Below are positions 1-6,583 of a DNA stretch of 8,220 bases, piece by piece; within the stretch, counting starts at the first letter, position 1, and every line of letters starts with the position of its first letter. Under the pieces are notes generated by a model. That model had not been told where the DNA came from, ran no database searches, and saw only the letters and a list, made by a program, of their open reading frames with translations. Source of the stretch: Polaromonas sp. (GTDB taxonomy: Bacteria; Pseudomonadota; Gammaproteobacteria; Burkholderiales; Burkholderiaceae_C). The DNA is taken from positions 1 to 8,220 of the forward strand of contig JAQGMN010000016.1 of NCBI GenBank assembly GCA_028292345.1. Reading direction: 5' to 3'. The position numbers and the translations under genes are program-made.

Positions 1-194
1 TTTTGCTGAATGACTTGCTCGTCCTCGATTTTCTGGATGGTGGCGGCGGTGTAGCTGCCGTAGAAAATGGGTTCGGGGCTGACGCACAGCAAGGTGGCCT
101 CCAGGTCGAGCGACGAGCGGGCCATGCTGCCAACCGCCTCGATGGCCCGGTTGGCATGCTCGGAACCATCCACCGCAATCAATATTTTCAGCAT
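1..194 (-). CDS. Universal stress protein (UspA family), N-terminal part
   Basis: The 64 visible residues start MLKILIAVDGSEHANRAI, the beta1-loop-alpha1 opening of the Usp fold: hydrophobic strand, then VDGS with the Asp (D9) that contacts ATP in nucleotide-binding members, then a helix. A second strand (ATLLCVSPEP, about residues 33-42) follows as expected. The protein runs off the left edge; family members are usually 140-160 residues, so more than half is missing, including the GxxGxxxxxxxxG(S/T) ATP-binding loop. The ATG at 194 is preceded on the minus strand by AAGGAG (201-206) six bases upstream, a strong ribosome binding site that fixes the start. Usp proteins are cytoplasmic and typically induced by starvation or redox stress; the specific role here cannot be told. 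Its operon partners, if any, lie outside the window. Confidence 0.93.
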   Translation of the reverse strand, partial: MLKILIAVDGSEHANRAIEAVGSMARSSLDLEATLLCVSPEPIFYGSYTAATIQKIEDEQVIQQ

Positions 195-431
195 GCCCTT
201 CTCCTTGAGTGAGTGAAAACCAAACAGGTTACCTGCGCCCGGACAGCGCTGCAGGATGGCCAAAACGCACCGCCGCCGGCCCGGGCACCCAGGCCATGAC
301 CGGCGCGGAGCACTTCACCGTGACTCCCTTTTTCGCTGAATGGCGAACACAGCCTGAATCTAGACCTGGCCCGGCCAGCGACCTTGCGCCACATCAATCC
401 CGCGCAAGTGAGCAGCGCCAGAAATTCGGGT

Positions 432-2090
432 TCAGGCCGCTGCCGCCGCCTGCTCGATGGCCTCGCGGTGCGACTGCTGGCCGACGTGCCGGTCCTGCCG
501 CTCGGACCGGGGCTTGGCAGCGCCAGCCGGCAGGGCGCTGCGCCCGGCCGCCAGCCGATCGGCCAGGCAATGCGGACGGCCCCGCGCCCCGCTGGCGCGG
601 TAATCGGCCAGCAGCGCGGCGCAAACGGCGTCAGGGTCCAGGCCGCGCGCTTGCGCCAGGTGCTCAAACAGCAGGTCCACCAGCTTTTCCAGCGCAAATT
701 CATGCGTCTTGCCGGTCGTTTGCCACAGCCAGTCGCTGAAGGCCAGGAAATGGTGGAAGGCCGAACCCGCCACTTGCGGGCTGTCCCTGAGCAGCAGGCG
801 CAGCGCTTCGGAAAACCGGCCCGAGTTGGCAACCATTTCCCAGTAGCGCGCAAAGCGCTGGATGCGCTGCATCGTGGCGAAGCCAATCGTTGACGTCTGC
901 AAAATCGTGTACGGCGTCTGCGGGTCGTAGGCCATCGCAAAATCCACCGTGTGCCGGGTGATCGGCGTGCCGCGCAGGCGCTTGAGGATGCCGAACTGGA
1001 TTTCGTGCGGCCCCAGGGCATGCAGGCGGTCAAAGCCGTCGGCAAAGCTTTGCAGCGTTTCGCCCGGCAGGCCGAAGATCAGGTCGGCATGGACATGCGC
1101 CTGGCTTTCATTCACCAGCCAGCGCAGGTTGTCGGCGGTCTTGACGTTGTCCTGCCGGCGCGAGATGCGCTGCTGGACCTCCGGGTTGAAGCTCTGGATG
1201 CCGACCTCAAACTGCAGCGAACCGGCCGGGAACTGCGCGATCAGCGCCTTCAGCCGGTCCGGCAGGCTGTCGGGCACCACCTCGAAATGCACGAACAGGT
1301 CGGGCGCCATGCGGTCGAGGAAGAACTGCAAAATCCGCACCGAAAAATCTACCTTCAAATTGAAGGTGCGGTCCACGAACTTGAAATTGCGCGCGCCGCG
1401 CCGGTAGAGCAGCGCCATCTCCGCCATGAAGTGGTCCAGACCGAAGGCCCAGGCGGTCTTGTCGAGCGAGCTCAGGCAGAACTCGCACTTGAACGGGCAG
1501 CCGCGCGAGGCTTCGACATACAGCAGGCGCTGGCTTAGATCCTCGTCGGTGTAGTCGTTGTAGGGCAAGGCCAGCTCGTCCAAGGGCGGCTGCTCGCCGG
1601 CGATGACCTTCATCAGCGGCTGCGGGCCGTCGAGCAAGACGCGGCACAGCTTGGGAAAGCTCACATCGCCCCAGCCGGTCACCACATGGTCGGCCAGCCG
1701 GCAGATGTCCTGCTCGCCGGTTTCAAAGCTCACTTCCGGCCCGCCCAGCACGACCCTGATGTCGGGCCGCAGGGTTTTGAGCAGGCGCACGACCTGCGTG
1801 GTCTCGACCACGTTCCAGATGTAGACGCCCAGGCCGATGACACGCGGATTGAGCGCCAGCAGGCTTTCGACGATCTGCACCGGCCGCTGCCCGATGGTGA
1901 ATTCGCGCAGCCGCGTCACGGCGCGCAGGCCGGCGCCGCCGTGCAGGTCCATGTTCGCCAGCAGGCAGCGCAGGCCGAGCGAGGCATGGATGTACTTGGC
2001 GTTGAGCGTGGCCAGGACGATGGCGGGTTCGGCAGCAGGGCCGGACAGGGAAGGCGGCGTCGGAACAACAGGAATGGCAGGGCGGCTCAT
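432..2090 (-). CDS. B12-binding-domain radical SAM protein, DUF4080-like
   Basis: This is a complete protein of 552 residues. A short Pro/Ala-rich leader (about 1-22) is followed by a Rossmann-like B12-binding domain (about 23-155; IVLATLNAKYIHASLGLR, then VIGLGVYIWNVVETTQVV and VVLGGPEVSF). The radical SAM core (about 188-385) has the [4Fe-4S]-binding CxxxCxxC as C198, C202 and C205 in GCPFKCEFC, with later core strands at FEVGIQSFNPEVQQ and HADLIFGLPGET. The C-terminal 400-510 helical part fits DUF4080, the usual third domain of this subgroup. No clear DxHxxG cobalamin motif is seen; DLHGGAG at 48-54 has its Gly one place late. The last ~40 residues are basic, low complexity and unlike a domain. 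The substrate is unknown; relatives in this superfamily do methylations or rearrangements. The ATG at 2090 lacks a good Shine-Dalgarno; no better start fits, since the domain begins shortly after. It lies 75 bp downstream of the small exported-protein gene on the same strand and may be co-transcribed. Confidence 0.93.
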   Translation of the reverse strand: MSRPAIPVVPTPPSLSGPAAEPAIVLATLNAKYIHASLGLRCLLANMDLHGGAGLRAVTRLREFTIGQRPVQIVESLLALNPRVIGLGVYIWNVVETTQVVRLLKTLRPDIRVVLGGPEVSFETGEQDICRLADHVVTGWGDVSFPKLCRVLLDGPQPLMKVIAGEQPPLDELALPYNDYTDEDLSQRLLYVEASRGCPFKCEFCLSSLDKTAWAFGLDHFMAEMALLYRRGARNFKFVDRTFNLKVDFSVRILQFFLDRMAPDLFVHFEVVPDSLPDRLKALIAQFPAGSLQFEVGIQSFNPEVQQRISRRQDNVKTADNLRWLVNESQAHVHADLIFGLPGETLQSFADGFDRLHALGPHEIQFGILKRLRGTPITRHTVDFAMAYDPQTPYTILQTSTIGFATMQRIQRFARYWEMVANSGRFSEALRLLLRDSPQVAGSAFHHFLAFSDWLWQTTGKTHEFALEKLVDLLFEHLAQARGLDPDAVCAALLADYRASGARGRPHCLADRLAAGRSALPAGAAKPRSERQDRHVGQQSHREAIEQAAAAA

Positions 2091-2165
2091 GCCGGCATTA
2101 TCAAACCAGCGGCCGGCCCTGCGGCGCCTAGCGCAAGCGCCAGTCCTGAAAACATGGCTGGGGCC

Positions 2166-2525
2166 TTAACCCGGCACCTTTTTCCATTCGCACTGAAGCG
2201 AAGCGTCGGTGCGCTGCTGCGACTCGCAAATCTCCCAGAAGGCGCGCTCGTCCCCGCCCTTGTTCCAGATGTACTGGCCCCGGATCACGCCGAGCAGAAA
2301 GCACGCCGGCCCGGCCCCGGTGAGCCAGCACAGGTCGCTGGCCGAGGCACCGCCCCACAGCGACGACACGACGCTGTATTGATGCGCCTGCTGGGTCTGC
2401 GGAAGTTCCGGAAGTTCCTTGATGTAGGCCATGGTGGCCGCATTCACCGCTTCGGCCTGGTCGGCGCGGACGCGGGCGCCGGCGCAGGCCAGGCCCAACA
2501 AGGCGATGGCAATGAGTCTGGACAT
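2166..2525 (-). CDS. Small exported protein of unknown function, four cysteines
   Basis: This 119-residue protein is not recognised as a named family. Its N-terminus MSRLIAIALLGLACAGARVRA is a signal peptide: one Arg, a hydrophobic core, and a likely signal peptidase I site after A21 (VRA-DQ). C14 in the core is a poor lipobox (GLAC), so a lipoprotein is less likely. The predicted mature part (~98 residues) has four cysteines, C66, C75, C100 and C112, enough for two disulfides, which fits a periplasmic or secreted location. The segment GPACFLLGVIRGQYIW (72-87) is hydrophobic with an aromatic end. The ATG at 2525 is preferred over the adjacent in-frame TTG at 2528 because AAAGG lies six bases upstream of the ATG. 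It is transcribed divergently from the DUF167 gene, and the radical SAM gene follows on the same strand. Base composition matches the neighbours. It is very likely a real gene; its function is open. Confidence 0.8.
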   Translation of the reverse strand: MSRLIAIALLGLACAGARVRADQAEAVNAATMAYIKELPELPQTQQAHQYSVVSSLWGGASASDLCWLTGAGPACFLLGVIRGQYIWNKGGDERAFWEICESQQRTDASLQCEWKKVPG

Positions 2526-2606
2526 CAAAGACCTTTCGGAACAAGTCCTGGCGGGGAAACCCTGCCGGTATCATCCAGCCGATGCATTCCAGCGGGCTTT
2601 CCCACC

Positions 2607-2924
2607 ATGCGGCCTAGAAACAGCACCGGCGATTCCTTTTTTGCCTGGGAAGGCGACGTGCTGGTGGTCAACATCCTGGGCAAGCCCGGCGCGGGCAAGG
2701 ACGCCATCGGCAAGCCCAAGGGCACGCAGCTCAAGATCAGCGTGACCGCCGCGCCCAGGGGCGGCAAGGCGACCGACCACATGGTGCGTTTCCTGGCGCC
2801 GCTGTTCGGCGTGGCGGCGGCCGACATCGAGGTGGTGTTCGGCCAGGAGAACGTCAACAAGCAGTTGCGCATCCGGGCACCCAAAAAGCTGCCGGCGGTG
2901 TTTGCCTTGCCCGGCGGCGATTGA
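2607..2924 (+). CDS. yggU: DUF167 (UPF0235/YggU-type) family protein
   Basis: This 105-residue protein matches the small DUF167 fold (typically 75-110 residues). It shows the family pattern of a first strand (DVLVVNILGKPGAGKDAIG, about 17-35), then G-x-x-LKISVTAAPRGGKATDHMV (39-60), carrying the conserved LKI, the AxP and the GKA(N/T) signature (GKAT at 53-56), and ending in a VVFGQENVNKQLRI strand region (76-89). The function of the family is not established; the E. coli YggU structure shows an alpha/beta fold with no known activity. The start at ATG 2607 gives a normal length, though no strong ribosome binding site is visible. The reading frame remains open far upstream, but that stretch is antisense to the divergent exported-protein and radical SAM genes and is not part of this protein. 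A gap of 82 bp separates it from dsbD on the same strand. Confidence 0.88.
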   Translation: MRPRNSTGDSFFAWEGDVLVVNILGKPGAGKDAIGKPKGTQLKISVTAAPRGGKATDHMVRFLAPLFGVAAADIEVVFGQENVNKQLRIRAPKKLPAVFALPGGD

Positions 2925-3006
2925 AGGCGCAGCAAGGGCTGACGCACAATCGGGCCTGCCGGACGCTTCCGGAACTAATGACGGCACCGCTTCTCAGACC
3001 CTCACC

Positions 3007-5148
3007 ATGAATTTCATCCGTTTCCTTTCAGCTATTTTTTTGATAGCTGCTTGCGCACTACCCATCAGCGCAAACGCCCAAAATAGCTTGATAAAACCGG
3101 CGCAGGGCAGCCCGGTGGTGACCACCGGGCAGGTGCGCGCCGAACTGCTGGCCTGGGCGCCCGAGGGCGTCGAGCCGGGCAAGCCGGTCTGGCTGGGCCT
3201 GCAGCTGGCGCACCAGCCCGAATGGCACACCTACTGGAAAAATTCCGGCGACTCGGGCCTGCCGACGATGCTCGAATGGCAGCTGCCGGCCGGCATCACG
3301 GCCGGCGACATTGCCTGGCCGACGCCGAAAAAAATCCCCATCGGCACGCTGGCGAACTACGGTTATGAGCAGACCGTGCTGCTGCCGGTGCCGCTGACCG
3401 TGGCACCCGGCTTCGATGCGCCGCAGCTCGACGTGAAGCTCAGGGCCAGCTGGCTGGTCTGCCGCAAGGAATGCATTCCGCAGGAGGGCGAATTCACGCT
3501 GAGCCTGCCCGCCCGGGGCTCGACGGCGGCGAGCGGCGCGGCCTTTCAGGCGGCCTTCGATGCCGCACCCAAGCCGCTGCCCACCGGCGCCAGCCAGCTG
3601 GAGGTCAGCGGCAAGGCGCTCAAGGTGTCGCTGGCCGGACTGCCCGCTTCGCTGCAGGGAAAAACGCTGGCGCTCTTTCCGGAAACCGGCAGCGTGATCG
3701 AGCCGGCCGGCGCCTGGCAACAGGCTTGGGAAGGCGCGCTCTGGACGGCGCAGCTGCCGCTGTCCAGCCAGCGCCTGGACAGCCCGGCGCGAATGCCGCT
3801 GGTCGTGGCCTGGGGCGAGGCCGCCTACCGCATCGATGCGCCAGTCAAGGGCGAATGGCCGGCGGTGGCGGCACCGGCGGGGGTGTCGCCGGCGCTGCAG
3901 GCGGCGCTCCGGGCCAATGCGGCTGCGGCGCCCGGCGCACCGGCCAAGGCGTCGCCGGGCCTGCTGGCGGCGCTGCTCGGGGCGCTGCTGGGCGGGCTGA
4001 TCCTGAACCTGATGCCCTGCGTGTTCCCGGTGCTGGCGATCAAGGTGGTCGGTTTCGTCAACGAGAAAAGCCGGGCCGCGCGCATTACCTCGGGGCTGGC
4101 CTACACCGCCGGCGTGGTGCTGTCCTTCCTGGCGCTGGGCGCGCTGCTGCTGGGCCTGCGCGCCACGGGCGAGCAGCTGGGCTGGGGTTTCCAGCTGCAA
4201 AGCCCGGCGGTGGTCGCGGGGCTGGCGGCGCTGTTCACCCTGCTGGGGCTGAACCTGGCGGGCCTGTTCGACTTTGGCAGCATCCTGCCCGGCCGCGTCG
4301 TCAACCTGCAGGCGAAAAACCCCGGCGTGAATGCCTTTTTGTCGGGCGTGATGGCGACGGCCATTGCCTCGCCCTGCACCGCGCCGTTCATGGGCGCGTC
4401 GCTGGGGTATGCCGTCGGCCTGCCGGCGGCGCAGGCGCTGGCGGTGTTCGGCGCGATCGGCATCGGCATGGCGCTGCCCTACCTGGCCGCCAGCGTGGTG
4501 CCCGGCGTGGCGCGCCTCCTGCCGCGCCCCGGCGCGTGGATGGTGACCTTCAAGCAGCTGATGGCGTTTCCGATGTTCGCCACCGTCGCCTGGCTGGTCT
4601 GGGTGCTGGGCCAGCAAAGCGGCATCGACGGCGCGGGCGCCCTGCTGGCGCTGCTGGTGCTGCTGGCGCTGGCGGTCTGGTCGTTCAGCCTGCGCGGCAC
4701 GGCGCGTCGCGCAATTGCTACTTTTTCAGTAGCGCTATGCGCTTTGGGGATTTGGGCCATCGGCCCGAACATCGTCAAACCGGCGCTGACGCCCGTGGCC
4801 GCCGCCTCGGCACGCTGGCAGGACTGGCAGCCCGGCCGCGTCGAGCAGCTGACGGCGCAGGGTCAGAGCGTGTTTGTCGATTTCACCGCCGCCTGGTGCG
4901 TGACCTGCCAGTACAACAAGAAGACCACGCTGGCCAATGCCGAGGTGCTGGCCGACATGGACGCCAGGAACGTCGCCCTGCTGCGCGCCGACTGGACGCG
5001 CCGCGACCCGGCCGTGACCCAGGCGCTGGCCGAACTTGGCCGCAGCGGCGTGCCGGTCTACGTGTTTTACAAGCCCGGCCGCGCGCCGGTGGTATTGTCC
5101 GAAATCTTGTCCGTGCGCGATGTCCGGGCCGAGCTGACCAGGCTGTGA
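3007..5148 (+). CDS. dsbD: Thiol:disulfide interchange protein, DsbD/ScsB type
   Basis: This 713-residue inner-membrane protein is predicted to carry electrons from cytoplasmic thioredoxin to periplasmic thiol partners. A signal peptide (about 1-24, cleavage likely ANA-QN) is followed by a long periplasmic region (about 35-310). Its first half resembles a DsbD N-terminal domain, with a cysteine pair C152/C156 (WLVCRKECIP). Then comes a membrane domain of about eight helices (about 319-590). It has the two conserved cysteines C338 (NLMPCVFPVL) and C457 (IASPCTAPFMG), which form the redox pair of the transmembrane domain. The C-terminal thioredoxin-like domain (about 605-713) has C631-V-T-C634 after FVDFTAAW. 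At 713 residues it is longer than E. coli DsbD (565), because the periplasmic part is extended as in ScsB-like proteins, so a copper-related or alternative-partner role is possible. The ATG at 3007 is chosen because the signal peptide starts there; the earlier ATG at 2902 would put a non-signal stretch in front. Copies of a palindromic repeat are read through at residues 8-28 and 568-579. Confidence 0.93.
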   Translation: MNFIRFLSAIFLIAACALPISANAQNSLIKPAQGSPVVTTGQVRAELLAWAPEGVEPGKPVWLGLQLAHQPEWHTYWKNSGDSGLPTMLEWQLPAGITAGDIAWPTPKKIPIGTLANYGYEQTVLLPVPLTVAPGFDAPQLDVKLRASWLVCRKECIPQEGEFTLSLPARGSTAASGAAFQAAFDAAPKPLPTGASQLEVSGKALKVSLAGLPASLQGKTLALFPETGSVIEPAGAWQQAWEGALWTAQLPLSSQRLDSPARMPLVVAWGEAAYRIDAPVKGEWPAVAAPAGVSPALQAALRANAAAAPGAPAKASPGLLAALLGALLGGLILNLMPCVFPVLAIKVVGFVNEKSRAARITSGLAYTAGVVLSFLALGALLLGLRATGEQLGWGFQLQSPAVVAGLAALFTLLGLNLAGLFDFGSILPGRVVNLQAKNPGVNAFLSGVMATAIASPCTAPFMGASLGYAVGLPAAQALAVFGAIGIGMALPYLAASVVPGVARLLPRPGAWMVTFKQLMAFPMFATVAWLVWVLGQQSGIDGAGALLALLVLLALAVWSFSLRGTARRAIATFSVALCALGIWAIGPNIVKPALTPVAAASARWQDWQPGRVEQLTAQGQSVFVDFTAAWCVTCQYNKKTTLANAEVLADMDARNVALLRADWTRRDPAVTQALAELGRSGVPVYVFYKPGRAPVVLSEILSVRDVRAELTRL
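3029..3088 (+). repeat. Palindromic repeat copy A, inside the dsbD signal-peptide code
   Basis: This AT-rich element sits in GC-rich coding DNA. CAGCTAT (3029-3035) and ATAGCTG (3043-3049) form a 7-bp stem around a T-rich loop. A larger alternative pairing also exists: AGCTATTTT (3030-3038) with AAAATAGCT (3080-3088), and TTGCGC (3051-3056) with GCGCAA (3068-3073). The core GCTA-T-rich-TAGC followed by GCTxTGCGC-like sequence recurs at 4709-4742. It encodes residues 8-28 of the DsbD precursor, most of the signal peptide. From memory, this type of short repeat is common in Comamonadaceae genomes; that could not be tested here. Confidence 0.65.
4709..4742 (+). repeat. Palindromic repeat copy B, inside the last DsbD membrane helix
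   Basis: This is a nested palindrome. GCTACT (4717-4722) and AGTAGC (4728-4733) form a perfect 6-bp stem with loop TTTTC. Flanking GCGCA (4709-4713) and TGCGC (4738-4742) can also pair. The core matches copy A in order and spacing: GCTA, five to seven T, TAGC, then GC and TGCGC. It is read in frame as residues 568-579 (RAIATFSVALCA) of DsbD, contributing the start of the eighth membrane helix and C578, a cysteine outside the known redox set. The AT-rich stretch stands out from the flanking dsbD sequence. Confidence 0.65.
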
Positions 5149-5209
5149 TGAATCCATGCCCGGCCAGCCCCTGAAAGCCCTGCCCTCTCCAACCCCCAGG
5201 AGCCCATCC

Positions 5210-5674
5210 ATGAAGTCACATGCCTCCCCCGAACGCATTGCCCGCATCCTCAATGACTGCCGCACCATTGCCGTCGTCGGCCTGTCGCCCAAGCCGCACC
5301 GGGCCAGCTTCGACGTGTCGCGCTACATGCAGGCGGCCGGCTACCGCATCATTCCCGTCAACCCGAACGCCACCGAGGTGCTGGGCGAAAAGGCCTATGC
5401 CACGCTGCGCGAAGCCGCGCAGCACGAAAAGATCGACCTGGTGAACTGCTTCCGCAACAGCGAGGACATTCCGCCCGTGGTCGACGATGCCATCGCCATC
5501 GGCGCCCGCGCGGTCTGGATGCAGCTGGGCGTGGCGCATGAAGGTGCCGCCGCCACGGCCGAGGCCGCCGGCCTGCTGGTGGTGCAGGACCACTGCATCA
5601 AGATCGACCACCGGGTGCTGCTGTCCAGCGGACTGATCGACCCCCAGGCGCAGCCGGTCGGGCCCTCGCCCTGA
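5210..5674 (+). CDS. CoA-binding domain protein, YccU type
   Basis: This 154-residue protein is one CoA_binding_2 domain, a Rossmann fold related to the N-terminus of succinyl-CoA synthetase alpha subunits. The motif VVGLSPKPHRASF (22-34) is the first strand and nucleotide loop, IIPVNPN (47-53) the second strand with its conserved NPN, and VWMQLGV (102-108) a later strand. The end VQDHCIKIDH (125-134) holds the conserved Cys129 and the family's C-terminal DxCxxIxH-type signature. The length is normal for the family. Function is not established; CoA or a nucleotide is the likely ligand, and the protein should be cytoplasmic. The ATG at 5210 has CAGGAG (5197-5202) seven bases upstream. It starts 61 bp after dsbD on the same strand, and its TGA lies inside the open frame of the following lipoprotein gene, so co-transcription with that gene is likely. 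Confidence 0.92.
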   Translation: MKSHASPERIARILNDCRTIAVVGLSPKPHRASFDVSRYMQAAGYRIIPVNPNATEVLGEKAYATLREAAQHEKIDLVNCFRNSEDIPPVVDDAIAIGARAVWMQLGVAHEGAAATAEAAGLLVVQDHCIKIDHRVLLSSGLIDPQAQPVGPSP

Positions 5675-5748
5675 AGCCGGCTGGCCAGACGCGCCTGCGT
5701 GCGTCGCGCAGCGTATCCGGTTTCCTTGCCTGGCTGCCGGCCGCGCTG

Positions 5749-6441
5749 ATGCTGGCGCTGGCGGGCTGCGCCGGCCCGGCGTCCATCGAGCGCGGCGAGA
5801 CGCTGGTGGCGCCGATGCGGCCCACCGAGCTGGCCCAGTCGGACGTCAACCGCATGGCCACGCTGGCCATGCGCGACAACCTGGACAGCCTGCTGCGCAT
5901 TGCCGACAAGCTGTACCGGCGCAATCCGGCCGAATGGAAAAAAACCGGCGCCGCCAGCCGGGAAGCCGCCCTGGCAAAGTTGCAACGCTCGCTGGAAAGC
6001 CCGGTGCCGTGGCCCGAACTGCAGGGCCGGCGCGACATTGCCGCGCTGTCGCTGGCGCTGCATCCTGATTTCACCGGCGACCGGGTCGCCGCCTTCACGG
6101 CCGCCAGCGCCGACATGCTGGTGACCGCCCATGGCGGCCGAACGCGCCTGTACCTGGTGGACAGCCTGGACAACCAGCATGTCTACAACGCCGCGCGCAA
6201 CGTCGAGATCGCCGTCTGGCTGCTGTCGAACCGGCGCAATGCCGCAGGCCAGCCGCTGCTGCTGGCCGACGAAATTTCCGGATTGGAGCGCAACCTGAGC
6301 TTCGAGCGCGAATTCGGCAAGATCATCGCCCGGCTCGACCTGCTGGCCGAGGTGGCGACCGAGAAATACCGCCGCGCGGTGATCAGCTATGTGCAGAATT
6401 TTGTGGGCGGGACGTTTTTGCAGTTCTTGCCGGTGCGGTGA
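5749..6441 (+). CDS. Putative lipoprotein of unknown function (start uncertain)
   Basis: From the only in-frame ATG the protein has 230 residues and starts MLALAGCAGPAS. LAGC is a good lipobox (lipidated Cys at position 7), but six residues before it cannot be a signal peptide. The frame is open upstream to 5542, and just before the ATG it reads RLRASRSVSGFLAWLPAA, which supplies the missing basic n-region and hydrophobic core. No ATG, GTG or TTG occurs in that extension; CTG codons at 5671 (overlapping the TGA of the CoA-binding gene as CTGA) and 5695 are the candidates. The body is mostly helical with many Arg and Ala, and no domain is recognised. It includes a short strand-like stretch RTRLYLVDSLD, and the C-terminus YVQNFVGGTFLQFLPVR looks conserved-like. 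An outer-membrane or periplasm-facing lipoprotein is the best guess. The gene ends 14 bp before the attC structure of the cassette, so the cassette appears to sit just behind it. Confidence 0.78.
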   Translation: MLALAGCAGPASIERGETLVAPMRPTELAQSDVNRMATLAMRDNLDSLLRIADKLYRRNPAEWKKTGAASREAALAKLQRSLESPVPWPELQGRRDIAALSLALHPDFTGDRVAAFTAASADMLVTAHGGRTRLYLVDSLDNQHVYNAARNVEIAVWLLSNRRNAAGQPLLLADEISGLERNLSFEREFGKIIARLDLLAEVATEKYRRAVISYVQNFVGGTFLQFLPVR

Positions 6442-6454
6442 TAAAGATGTGGGC

Positions 6455-6583
6455 TGTTAACGTTGGAGCTAAGTTGGCACCGACGGTGGAACGCCAGGCC
6501 CGGGGTGCAGACAATGTACAGGGTACCTGCGGCCCGGGCCCGGTGGCCCGCCGTTGGGGCTCAACTTGAGCGACGGGTTAGGC
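6455..6583 (-). other. attC recombination site of the cassette
   Basis: This ~129-base imperfect palindrome is read on the minus strand from R'' GCCTAAC (6583-6577, fits RYYYAAC) to R' GTTAACA (6461-6455, keeps the essential GTT). The L boxes pair as plus-strand AAGTTG (6471-6476) with CAACTT (6562-6567), with unpaired bases beside them on one arm, as in attC sites where extrahelical bases choose the strand. The centre is a 17-base stem with a few mismatches or wobbles, 6494-6510 with 6527-6543, around a 16-base loop. The length is within the known attC range (about 57-141). The R' box departs from consensus in its last two bases. Confidence 0.75.

Noticed and set aside
335..350. Hairpin TTCGC/GCGAA downstream of the radical SAM gene
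   Set aside because: Only five base pairs, and the adjacent homopolymer is on the wrong side for a terminator of the minus-strand gene.
188..1045. Long minus-strand open frame of 285 codons
   Set aside because: It overlaps the radical SAM gene in another frame, is Arg/Ser/Trp-rich without domain features, and reflects high GC.
1686..2606. Plus-strand open frame continuous with the DUF167 gene
   Set aside because: It is antisense to the exported-protein and radical SAM genes and shows no domain; only the part from 2607 matches DUF167.
3058..4617. Minus-strand open frame of 519 codons opposite dsbD
   Set aside because: Gln/Arg/His-rich translation typical of antisense to a high-GC gene; dsbD has clear domains and cysteine motifs.
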